From JBBDXI01 sp040902425 (GTDB lineage Bacteria > Planctomycetota > Phycisphaerae > Phycisphaerales > UBA1924): a stretch of DNA of 31,170 nucleotides. Shown here piece after piece: positions 22,874 to 31,170 of the stretch. The stretch lies in assembly GCA_040902425.1 (NCBI GenBank), contig JBBDXI010000044.1, positions 1-31,170 of the forward strand, given 5' to 3'. Below the pieces are notes generated by a model. It searched no databases, was not told the origin of the DNA, and saw only the letters and a program-made list of their open reading frames with translations. The first letter of the stretch is position 1. Every line of letters begins with the position of its first letter. A program made the position numbers and the translations under genes.

Positions 22874-23785
22874 TCAGGGGCCCGTGTCCATCTCCATCAG
22901 GATCGCCTCCCCGTCCCCGCGCCTGTCGAGCCGGCGCGCCAGCGCCGGGGCGGGCAGGTTCACGAGTGGCCTGAAGGGCCTGCGGATGGCCGCGGGCATC
23001 AGCAGGTACTGCCGCAGCATGGCATCCAGCGATGAGGCCATGGCCGCCGGGAGCGTGTAGGTGCACAGGCTCCTGACCCGCAGCCCGGCACGCTCCGCGC
23101 CCGCGCGGGCGCTCGCCGGCGTGAACTGCATGAGGTGCAGCGGCACATCCGTGCTGTGCCAGCGGCCGCGGAGGCGACGCGCGGTGAACCCGCCGGCGTT
23201 GGGGACGGCGATCCAGATGAAGCCCCCGGGCGCGAGCAGCGTGCCCATCGCGCGGAGGACAGGGACCGGGTCGGGCGTGTGCTCGATGACGTGGGAGGCG
23301 GTGATCAGGTCGAAGCGGGCCCCCGGCTCGGCGGCGGCAAAGCCGAAGATATCGCCGTGGAACACATCCAGCCCCCGTTCCCGGCAGGCCCGCGCGGCGT
23401 GCTCGGACGGCTCAACCCCCCGCGCCCGAACGCCGAGACGGCCCACCACCTCCAGGAAAGCCCCGCCGCCGGACCCGAAATCGAGGAGCCGGGTCCCCGA
23501 GCGCACGGGGACGTGGCGGTACTCCCCCCGCCGGCGCGCTTCCTCGACCGTGGCCTCCAGGCCCCGCTCCAGCCCCTCGGTGGCGCTGTACGCCGAGTAG
23601 CCGGCGCTGTAGAAAGGGGCGAGGTCATCCCACGAGAGCTGCGGGTTCAGGAACCCGTGCGTGCAGTCGGCGCACCGCCAGATGCTCCACCGGCGACCGT
23701 CGCGGGGGCTCCGCGTGGTCGGCGCGTCGAAGGCGTGCGAGACCCGGGGCGATTCGCAGACGGGGCAGGTGTGTCGCGTGAGCAC
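22874..23785 (-). CDS. class I SAM-dependent methyltransferase with N-terminal zinc ribbon
   Basis: The product is about 303 aa from GTG at 23785. Near the start, CPVCESP and CADCTHGF form a four-Cys zinc ribbon of the kind found before Methyltransf_12/23-like domains. The SAM motif is LLDFGSGGGAFLEVVGRLG, followed by GVEPS (acidic loop) and ITASHVIEHTPDPVPVLRAM. Relatives act on sugar nucleotides or quinone- and lipid-type substrates, so the substrate is open. The frame is open to an ATG at 23857, but this would place 37 bp inside hutU and 24 unconserved residues before the ribbon. A TACCAT hexamer lies 10 nt before the GTG. Confidence 0.85.
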   Translation of the reverse strand: MLTRHTCPVCESPRVSHAFDAPTTRSPRDGRRWSIWRCADCTHGFLNPQLSWDDLAPFYSAGYSAYSATEGLERGLEATVEEARRRGEYRHVPVRSGTRLLDFGSGGGAFLEVVGRLGVRARGVEPSEHAARACRERGLDVFHGDIFGFAAAEPGARFDLITASHVIEHTPDPVPVLRAMGTLLAPGGFIWIAVPNAGGFTARRLRGRWHSTDVPLHLMQFTPASARAGAERAGLRVRSLCTYTLPAAMASSLDAMLRQYLLMPAAIRRPFRPLVNLPAPALARRLDRRGDGEAILMEMDTGP

Positions 23786-23820
23786 GGGGGTGCTGATGGT
23801 ATAGCCGCGGGCGCCCGCGG

Positions 23821-25626
<1,806 letters not shown>

Positions 25627-25632
25627 GGCGTG

Positions 25633-25636
25633 CTCC
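25633..25636 (-). promoter_or_regulatory. RBS supporting the long hutU start
   Basis: GGAG on the minus strand lies 6 nt before the ATG at 25626. No such site precedes the alternative Met at 25566. Confidence 0.55.
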
Positions 25637-25703
25637 GGTGCGGGACCAAGGGAGCGGCAGCGCAGACAGCGATCCTGTCGGCGTTTTCTCGTCCGTCACA
25701 ATC

Positions 25704-25732
25704 AACGTATCCACGCCGGGTGAGAGTGACAA
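25704..25732 (-). promoter_or_regulatory. candidate sigma-70-like promoter for hutU
   Basis: On the minus strand, TTGTCA (25727-25732) is followed after 17 nt by TACGTT (25704-25709). The -35 matches 5 of 6 consensus bases and the -10 matches 3 of 6. It lies about 78 nt before the hutU start in a 216-bp spacer, so hutU may be transcribed separately from hutH. Confidence 0.3.
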
Positions 25733-25842
25733 GCCAATCTCGCGCGAGCGCTGCGCCTGACCCGGCCGAGAGCGGCACAAACCGGGTGCTTCATGCGGCA
25801 ACCACCCGAGCCGTAACCCGCTCCCTGCCGCGTGCCGGCCGC

Positions 25843-27423
25843 TCACGCCGAGGTAGACTCCAAGGCTCCGCTCCAGACCAGCGCCGCCATCGCCGCGATG
25901 TCCGGCGCCGGGGGCCGGTCCGCCGCCAACCTCGGGACGACGGCACGGATCGCCGAGTGGGCCTTCTCGACGGCCCCGCCCGATCGCAGCGGCCGCTGGT
26001 GCTCCAGCGCCTCCGCAGCGCACACGAGCTCGATCGCCACCACCGACGCCGCCAGCTCGAGCGCCCGGCGCGCCTTGGCCGCGCTGCGAGGGCCGAACGA
26101 GTTGTAGTCCTCCATCCCCGCGCTGGTGGTCAGGTTCGCGACCGACGCCGGCGCGGCCAGCCCGATGATCTCGTTGCAGCACGCCGCCGCCGTGTACTGG
26201 GCGATCATCAGCCCCGAGTGCAGCCCGGGGCTCGGCGAGAGGAACGCCGGCAGCCGGCTCTCCCCATCTACACCCGAGAGCAGGTAGAACGTCCGCCGCT
26301 CGCTGATCCCCGCGACGTGGGCGATCGCCAGGGCCAGCGCATCCAGCGGCAGGGCCACGGGCATGCCGTGGAAGTTCCCCGCCGAGACGATCGACGCTCC
26401 GGGCCCGCCCCCGGGAAAGACCAGCGGGTTGTCCGTCACCGCCCCCAGCTCCCGGTGCACAGCCCCCAGCACGTACTGGTAGCAATCCCACGCCGCGCCC
26501 AGGACGACCGGGGCGCAGCGGAACGAATACGGGTCCTGCACGCGCGGGTCATCCGTGCGGTGAGAGGGGATGATCCCGCTCCCCGCCAGCAGCCGTCGCA
26601 GCCTCCCGGCGACGAGAATGGCGCCGGGCTGGTTCCGCGCCGCGTACACCCGCCCGTCGAGAAAGGAGTCCGTCGCGCGGCACCCGTCGATCGACATCGC
26701 GCACGCGAGCGACGCCGCGCTGAACAGCCGCTCGAAGTCCGCGGCCAGGAGCGCCCCCTGCCCGCTCATCAGGTGCGTGCCGTTGATCAGCGCCAGCCCC
26801 TCCTTCGGCTCCAGCACCAGCGGCCCGAGCCCGGCGCTGCGCAACGCCGCCGCGCCATCCATCCTCCGCCTCGACGCGCCCGCCCCGGACCACGCCTCGC
26901 CCTCGCCCATCAGCACGAGCGTCGCGTGCGCCAGCGGCGCGAGGTCCCCCGAAGCCCCGACCGATCCGATCGCCGGCACCACGGGCGTCACGCCCGCGTT
27001 GAGCATCGCCACCAACTGCTGCGCTACCAAGGGGCGCACGCCCGAACACCCCCGCGCCAGCGAGGCCGCGAGCGCCAGCAGCATCGCACGGACGACATCG
27101 TCCGCCAGCGGCTCCCCGACACCGGCGGCGTGAGACCTGATCAGGTTCCGCTGCAGCTCCACCAGGTCGCCCGCGCCGATCCGCTGCCGCGACAGCGACC
27201 CGAACCCGGTGTTAATCCCGTAGTGCGCCCGCCCATCCGCCAGGTGCGCCTCAACCACCCCCCGCGAGGCCTCCATGGCCGCCATCGCTTTCGGCCCGAT
27301 GGCCACCGGCCGCCCCCGCCGCGAGACCCGCACGACATCCCCGATCGACAGTGGCCCGCCGTCGAGCATCACGGACTCGGCAGTGCCGGCGGTGGGGGGA
27401 CCAGAAGCGGTGGGGGGGGTCAT
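25843..27423 (-). CDS. hutH: histidine ammonia-lyase
   Basis: The product is 526 aa from ATG at 27423; the frame is open to 27498 but the preceding residues are not family-like. The Ala-Ser-Gly triplet that cyclises into the MIO cofactor is at 157-159 within GSVGASGDLAPLAH. YGINTGFGSL (68-77), QRNLIRSHAAGVG and EPKEGLALINGTHLMSGQGA are also typical. The enzyme converts L-histidine to urocanate and ammonia, feeding HutU. The MIO region is intact, and the order of motifs fits HutH rather than phenylalanine ammonia-lyase, though substrate specificity is not proven by motif alone. A TAGACT hexamer lies 10 nt upstream. Confidence 0.95.
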   Translation of the reverse strand: MTPPTASGPPTAGTAESVMLDGGPLSIGDVVRVSRRGRPVAIGPKAMAAMEASRGVVEAHLADGRAHYGINTGFGSLSRQRIGAGDLVELQRNLIRSHAAGVGEPLADDVVRAMLLALAASLARGCSGVRPLVAQQLVAMLNAGVTPVVPAIGSVGASGDLAPLAHATLVLMGEGEAWSGAGASRRRMDGAAALRSAGLGPLVLEPKEGLALINGTHLMSGQGALLAADFERLFSAASLACAMSIDGCRATDSFLDGRVYAARNQPGAILVAGRLRRLLAGSGIIPSHRTDDPRVQDPYSFRCAPVVLGAAWDCYQYVLGAVHRELGAVTDNPLVFPGGGPGASIVSAGNFHGMPVALPLDALALAIAHVAGISERRTFYLLSGVDGESRLPAFLSPSPGLHSGLMIAQYTAAACCNEIIGLAAPASVANLTTSAGMEDYNSFGPRSAAKARRALELAASVVAIELVCAAEALEHQRPLRSGGAVEKAHSAIRAVVPRLAADRPPAPDIAAMAALVWSGALESTSA

Positions 27424-27433
27424 CGGGGGCCGC

Positions 27434-27439
27434 AGTCTA
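27434..27439 (-). promoter_or_regulatory. TAnnnT (-10-like) hexamer, 10 nt before hutH start
   Basis: TAGACT on the minus strand lies 10 nt before the ATG at 27423, with no Shine-Dalgarno between them. Confidence 0.4.
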
Positions 27440-27531
27440 CCCCGGCGATGTTCACCCGGAGCGGAAGGCCCCAGAACGCCGTAACCGACTGCCAGCACAG
27501 AGATTAATCGCGCGATGGGGCCCGTTCTCTA

Positions 27532-27560
27532 TTGACCGGGACATCCGAAACCAGGTAAAT
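27532..27560 (+). promoter_or_regulatory. candidate promoter for envelope hydrolase gene
   Basis: TTGACC (27532-27537) is followed after 17 nt by GTAAAT (27555-27560). The -35 matches 5 of 6 consensus bases; the -10 match is weak. The hexamer ends 9 nt before the ATG, which would give an almost leaderless transcript. Confidence 0.35.
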
Positions 27561-27569
27561 GTACGGCCC

Positions 27570-28856
27570 ATGAATGAAACTTTATCGCGGCTTCATTGGC
27601 GGCTCATCCTCCCACTCGTCGCGGTCCTTCCGGCGTGGTCGGGGTGCGCCTGGCACGCCCCCGCGGCCGCCGACCGTCAGGTGGTTCAGGCCGCCCCGCG
27701 ATCCAGCCTCTCCGACTGGCCCATCCGCGCCCAGGACAAGCTGAAGGACATCATCCACCTCGCCCCGGAGGTCCTCTCCGTTCGGGTCCGCCGCGACACC
27801 GTCGTCGACGGCAAGGTTGTGAAGGCCCCCAAGCGGCTGCCCGCCTCCAACGACCGTTTCAGCGGGCTGTACGGGCGCGGCATCCTGCGCCACTACGTCC
27901 CTGCCCAGAGCGATGGGGCCGCCCCGCCGGTCCTTTCCGAGGGCATGTGCTTCTTCTCCGGCGTCGAGGTCCCGCCCTCGCAGGCCGTCAAGCGCAACCT
28001 GATCAAGGCCCCCGCCGACGGCGCCCTGCCCCCCGGCCGCTGGGTCATCAACCTCCGCGGGACGTGGATGCGCCTGGATGCGCCCACGAGCGGCCCGGCC
28101 CGCGGCCTCATCGTCCACCTCACCAGCTACGGCGGGTACGAGTTCGAGAAGCCCATCATCGAGGAGGTCCGGTCGCGCGGCTGGGCCGTCCTCTGGGTGG
28201 ACTCGTCGATGGTCAAGCCCGAGACGGTCCGCATCGAGGTGGACAACGACGACCTGGCGCACGCCGCCGCGCAGGTCGCGGCGACGATCGACGACCGGCT
28301 GGCGGAGGCGGCGTACGCGGTCGAGGGCGCCCTCGATTATGTAAAGCGGGCCCGCCCCGACATCCCGACCTCCCCGCTGGTGGTGATGGGGTACAGCGCC
28401 GGCGCCCTCGCCTCGCCCACCGTCGCCGCCCTCATGCCCGACCGCGTGGATGCCGCCGTCCTGGTGGGGGCCGGGGCCAACCTGTTCGACGTCGCCCAGA
28501 AGAGCGCCCTGACCGACGGAGGGATCAAGCTCCGCTGGCGCCGCACGCCCACACACAACGAGCGGGCCGAGCTCACGAAGCTGTACCTCCAGAACAGCCG
28601 CCTCGATCCCTACTGGACCTCCGAGGCCCTGCTCGACAAGCCGGTCCTGATGATCCACGCGGTCCTGGACAAGATCGTCCCGGCCGCCAACGGCGACCTG
28701 CTCTACGAGCGCCTCGGGCGCCCCGAGCGGGTGAACTTCTTCCTCGGCCACGAGCTGCTCTTCTTCGCGCTGCCGCGCCAGTCCACCTTCCTGGCGGACT
28801 GGGTGGATGAGACGATGAAGAACTCGCCACGCGCGGCGGAGTGGGCCGCGAGATAG
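27570..28856 (+). CDS. exported alpha/beta-hydrolase family protein
   Basis: The product is 428 aa. An N-terminal hydrophobic segment (10-25) ends in SGC at 24-26, a near lipobox with Trp where a small aliphatic residue is usual, so it may be a lipoprotein or simply secreted. The alpha/beta-hydrolase core runs from about 175. The nucleophile elbow is GYSAG (274-278, Ser276). AVLDKIVP supplies a plausible acid, Asp367, and FLGHELLF the His at 394. Candidate triad spacing fits serine esterases and related hydrolases. The substrate is unknown. The ATG is the first in a frame open much further upstream. It is divergent from hutH across a 146-bp spacer. Confidence 0.82.
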   Translation: MNETLSRLHWRLILPLVAVLPAWSGCAWHAPAAADRQVVQAAPRSSLSDWPIRAQDKLKDIIHLAPEVLSVRVRRDTVVDGKVVKAPKRLPASNDRFSGLYGRGILRHYVPAQSDGAAPPVLSEGMCFFSGVEVPPSQAVKRNLIKAPADGALPPGRWVINLRGTWMRLDAPTSGPARGLIVHLTSYGGYEFEKPIIEEVRSRGWAVLWVDSSMVKPETVRIEVDNDDLAHAAAQVAATIDDRLAEAAYAVEGALDYVKRARPDIPTSPLVVMGYSAGALASPTVAALMPDRVDAAVLVGAGANLFDVAQKSALTDGGIKLRWRRTPTHNERAELTKLYLQNSRLDPYWTSEALLDKPVLMIHAVLDKIVPAANGDLLYERLGRPERVNFFLGHELLFFALPRQSTFLADWVDETMKNSPRAAEWAAR

Positions 28857-29003
28857 GCTCCGCGGGCACGCGCCCGAGGCCCCGGCGACCGCTCCGGAGC
28901 GAAGGACCGATAATGAAGGTTATGTAAAGTAGCCCTCTCCGCGGCTTTGACGGAGCGGGCTTTGGAGGGCATCCTCGTGGGCCTCACCCCCCGGAGGCAC
29001 CCC
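28857..29003 (+). other. spacer with AT-rich promoter-like stretch
   Basis: This 147-bp spacer contains GATAATGAAGGTTATGTAA (28909-28927), unusually AT-rich for this DNA and similar to -10 elements. No matching -35 is seen. The region most likely drives the next gene. Confidence 0.3.
28993..28997 (+). promoter_or_regulatory. RBS deciding the start of exported helical protein
   Basis: GGAGG lies 6 nt before the ATG at 29004. It supports that codon over the frame opening at 28947, which would put 19 residues before the signal peptide. Confidence 0.6.
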
Positions 29004-30233
29004 ATGCGTCCATACCTGCACGCCGCGGCCGTCGCGGCCGTCCTCGCCATGGGCCCCGCCCCCGCCCCCGCGGCCGCCCAGCACGGCTCCATGTCCATGG
29101 GCCTCTACAACGAGGAGGGCAGCTTCCGCCCGGACCTCTCCCTGCGGGACCTCAAGGTCATCGCCCGCGTCCTCGCCCTCAGCCCCGACGAGGAGCGGGC
29201 TCTGAGCGACCTCTACTCCGGCTACGCGGCCGCCCTCCAGGGCGAGGGGGCCGAGGTCCGCGAGTTCGTCTCCGCCGAGATCGAGCGTGCGGAGATCATG
29301 GAGAACACCGGCGAGCTGGAAAAGGCCCGGACCCGGGTCCGGGAGTGGACCAGGCGCTCCGAACAGATCAAGACGACGTTCCTGGAGGACCTGCGGTCGC
29401 TCCTCTCGCGCGAGCAGGAGGGCCGCTGGCCCATCGTCGAGCGCGAGCTGCGGCGGCTCAAGCTCATCGGCACGGGCCGCCTCAGCGGCGAGAGCGTGGA
29501 CCTGGTCCGCCTCACCGAGGATGTGCTCGGGGCCCCCCCCACCGCCGAGCTGGGCGAGCTCCTGAACCGCTACAGCGAGGAACTCGACCGCGCCCTGGTC
29601 GCCCGCGAGGCCCTGCTCAAGGAAGAGGGCAAGGAGTTCTCCGAGAAGCTCCGGGGCGAGCCGCTGCGTGCCAAGGCCGTGTGGGACAGGGCCCAGGAGG
29701 CCCGGGGGCGGGTCCGCGACCTCAACGAGCGCTACGCCCGCCAGATCGCCTCGCAGCTCAGCCCGGGCCAGAAGGCCGCGTTCGAGCAGAAGCTCTTCGA
29801 CCAGAGCTACCCCGTCCTGGTGCGTTCCACGCGGGCCGAGCAGTACCTGAAGGACGCCTGCGAACTCGACTCGCTCGCCGGCGATCAGGCGGCCCGGCTG
29901 AGCGCGACCCGCGCCAAGTACGAGGCCGACCGCCGGGCCTTCCTGAACCGGACCGCGGCCGCGTGGAGGCACTACGAGGCCGACGCCAAGCCCGATTGGC
30001 TCGCGATCGCGCTGGGCGAGCGCATCGAGGGGGAGAAGCACATCCAGCAGTACAACGGGGCGTGGCTGCCGGAGTCGCACCCGCTGAGCCAGTCGCGCCG
30101 GGAACGGCTGGCGCTCGACGTGGCCATGCGCAAGGCGGTGGACGCCGTGCTCACGCCGGAGCAGCGGACGAGTGTGCCGAGCCGCACCACGCCGCACGCG
30201 CGGTTCGAGAACTGGGAGCCCTACGGCCTCTGA
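29004..30233 (+). CDS. exported helical (coiled-coil) protein, unknown function
   Basis: Not recognised. The product is 409 aa. A signal peptide covers about 1-25 (YLHAAAVAAVLAM core, AAAQ end). The mature part is almost entirely charged helix, with Leu/Ala heptads and many Glu/Arg. Segments such as ALSPDEERALSDLYSGY and QLSPGQKAAFEQKLF resemble the LTPEQ-type motifs of periplasmic Spy/CpxP-like proteins, and near the end VLTPEQRTSVP recurs. The likeness is short and could be convergent. It resembles in general style the exported coiled-coil protein at 468-1352. It may bind proteins or sense stress in the periplasm; this is inference. Confidence 0.75.
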   Translation: MRPYLHAAAVAAVLAMGPAPAPAAAQHGSMSMGLYNEEGSFRPDLSLRDLKVIARVLALSPDEERALSDLYSGYAAALQGEGAEVREFVSAEIERAEIMENTGELEKARTRVREWTRRSEQIKTTFLEDLRSLLSREQEGRWPIVERELRRLKLIGTGRLSGESVDLVRLTEDVLGAPPTAELGELLNRYSEELDRALVAREALLKEEGKEFSEKLRGEPLRAKAVWDRAQEARGRVRDLNERYARQIASQLSPGQKAAFEQKLFDQSYPVLVRSTRAEQYLKDACELDSLAGDQAARLSATRAKYEADRRAFLNRTAAAWRHYEADAKPDWLAIALGERIEGEKHIQQYNGAWLPESHPLSQSRRERLALDVAMRKAVDAVLTPEQRTSVPSRTTPHARFENWEPYGL

Positions 30234-30275
30234 CGGACGCCGGGAGCCCCGCCGGCGGTGGAAGCGGGCGGCCGG

Positions 30276-30755
30276 TCAGCCATAGCCGAACTCGAAGAAG
30301 AGCGTGTCCGGGTGGGTGTCGTGGTTGTACCGCTCGACGGGACGGAACCCCAGCCGGCGGTACACCTCCACCGCCGCCAGCATGTCGCGCCCCGTGTCCA
30401 GTCGCATCGCGGCGTAGCCCAGCTCACGCCCCATCCCGACGATGCGAGTGGCAAGGTCCAGACCGAGCCCCCGCCCGCGATGAGACGGTCTGACGTACAG
30501 CCGCTTCATTTCGCAGAGGCGGCCGCGCTCGTCAGCGCCGAGCGGCCGCAGGGCGACGCACCCCACCGCCGCCGCCCCGACCAGGGCCAGCAGGATGCAC
30601 CCGCCCGGCGCGGCGTACTTCCCCGGGAGCGTCGCCAGTTCCTCCGAGAAGCCCTGGAACTCGAGGCTGAAGTCCAGGCCCGACGCGTACTCGATGAACA
30701 GTGACCGCGCCTGCCCGAGGTGCTCCGGCGTGCGGGCCTCGACGATCGCGGGCAC
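30276..30755 (-). CDS. GNAT-family N-acetyltransferase
   Basis: The product is 159 aa from GTG at 30755. It carries the GNAT fold: LEFQGFSEELATLPGKYA, a central strand ILLALVGAAAVGCVALRPL, then the acetyl-CoA pyrophosphate loop within LYVRPSHRGRGLGLDLATRI and the C-terminal AAVEVYRRLGFRPV. It transfers acetyl groups to an unknown amine. The start is decided by GGAG 8 nt upstream and the beginning of the fold; the frame runs on upstream in the proS region but only as a shadow. It follows proS by 14 bp on the same strand, so the two are probably co-transcribed. Confidence 0.85.
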   Translation of the reverse strand: MPAIVEARTPEHLGQARSLFIEYASGLDFSLEFQGFSEELATLPGKYAAPGGCILLALVGAAAVGCVALRPLGADERGRLCEMKRLYVRPSHRGRGLGLDLATRIVGMGRELGYAAMRLDTGRDMLAAVEVYRRLGFRPVERYNHDTHPDTLFFEFGYG

Positions 30756-30763
30756 GGCGGAAA

Positions 30764-30767
30764 CTCC
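30764..30767 (-). promoter_or_regulatory. RBS deciding the GNAT start
   Basis: GGAG on the minus strand lies 8 nt before the GTG at 30755, in the 14-bp gap after proS. Confidence 0.5.
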
Positions 30768-30769
30768 CG

Positions 30770-31170
30770 TCAGGGCCGGCGTCCCGGGCCGCTCAGCAGC
30801 GTTGCCACCTCGTCCGCGACGCGATCGACGGGCACCAGCGAGCCCTTGCCGGAGGCGGCCCGGCCCTTGAGCTCGACCGCGCCCTCCGCGAGCGCCTTCT
30901 CGCCGATGGTGATCCGCACGGGGATGCCGACCAGGTCCGCGTCCTTGAACTTCACGCCCGGCCGCTCCTCGCGGTCGTCGATCAGGACATCCAGGCCGCG
31001 GGAGGCCAGCTCCACCGCGATCCGGTCGGCGTGCCCGGCGTGCGTGGCATCCTCCGGCCTCATCAGCGTGATCAGGACGTGGTACGGCGCGATGGCCGCG
31101 GGCCAGATGATGCCCTCGGCGTCGTGGCTCATCTCGACGCACGCGGCCATGGTGCGGCTGACGCCGATGC
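30770..31170 (-). CDS. proS: prolyl-tRNA synthetase, C-terminal part (5' partial)
   Basis: The frame is open through the window edge, beginning with residues GVSRTMAACVE, the end of the ProRS active-site motif usually read as YGIGVSRTMAA. The rest is the class II anticodon-binding domain: IIWPAAIAPYHVLITLM, ELASRGLDVLIDDREERPGV, FKDADLVGIPVRITIGEKAL and a C-terminal Lys/Gly stretch ending at 30770. The enzyme charges tRNA(Pro). The catalytic core lies outside the window. The GNAT gene follows closely. Confidence 0.95.
   Translation of the reverse strand, partial: IGVSRTMAACVEMSHDAEGIIWPAAIAPYHVLITLMRPEDATHAGHADRIAVELASRGLDVLIDDREERPGVKFKDADLVGIPVRITIGEKALAEGAVELKGRAASGKGSLVPVDRVADEVATLLSGPGRRP

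Overview
The window is GC-rich, densely packed bacterial chromosome. Most neighbouring genes overlap by a few bases or lie under 150 bp apart. The gene types point to a planctomycete, probably of the Phycisphaerae type: two ECF-sigma modules with membrane partners, a protein with a DUF1559/pseudopilin-like outer domain, exported beta-helix proteins (one with a dockerin-like tail), FkbM and zinc-ribbon methyltransferases, and an rpmI-rplT pair away from infC. This assignment rests on gene content and base composition only. I see no phage, transposase, CRISPR array, rRNA or tRNA.

Layout. 1-455: the C-terminal tRNA-binding domain of a probable methionyl-tRNA synthetase, cut by the window edge. 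468-2444 (minus): an overlapping operon of ECF sigma factor, membrane anti-sigma-like protein and exported coiled-coil protein. 2575-2955: a DUF4286-like protein. 2971-4808: a second ECF sigma factor coupled to a membrane protein with a duplicated cytosolic module and a pseudopilin-like outer domain. 4978-5775: ribosomal proteins L35 and L20. 5858-7569: an M50 site-2-type protease converging on an agmatinase-family ureohydrolase. 7685-9603: a membrane protein and galactokinase. 9611-11779 (minus): a POT peptide transporter with a large inserted outer domain. 11780-12810: the only long stretch without a clear gene. 12811-17175: two paralogous secreted beta-helix proteins separated by a 10-N assembly gap. 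17210-18048 (minus): a TPR protein and RecX. 18118-22817 (plus): 3-hydroxyacyl-CoA dehydrogenase, an MscS channel, a DUF1801 protein with a basic tail, an FkbM methyltransferase and a polytopic membrane protein. 22874-27423 (minus): a methyltransferase, hutU and hutH. 27570-30233 (plus): an envelope alpha/beta hydrolase and an exported helical protein. 30276-31170 (minus): a GNAT acetyltransferase and the C-terminal end of prolyl-tRNA synthetase.

How genes work together. The two sigma modules are the clearest regulatory units: each sigma gene overlaps its membrane partner, which suggests co-translation and envelope-linked control. HutH and HutU catalyse the first two steps of histidine degradation, but the later steps are not here. 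The beta-helix pair looks like a duplicated surface or secreted carbohydrate-active family with swapped accessory domains.

The two most interesting signals are the following. First, a TAnnnT hexamer, usually TAnnCT, lies 5-10 nt upstream of the start codon of at least eight genes, most without a convincing Shine-Dalgarno. This is what leaderless or near-leaderless promoters would look like. Second, the product of 3570-4808 appears to join a duplicated anti-sigma-like cytosolic module to a pseudopilin-like outer domain, next to its sigma factor.
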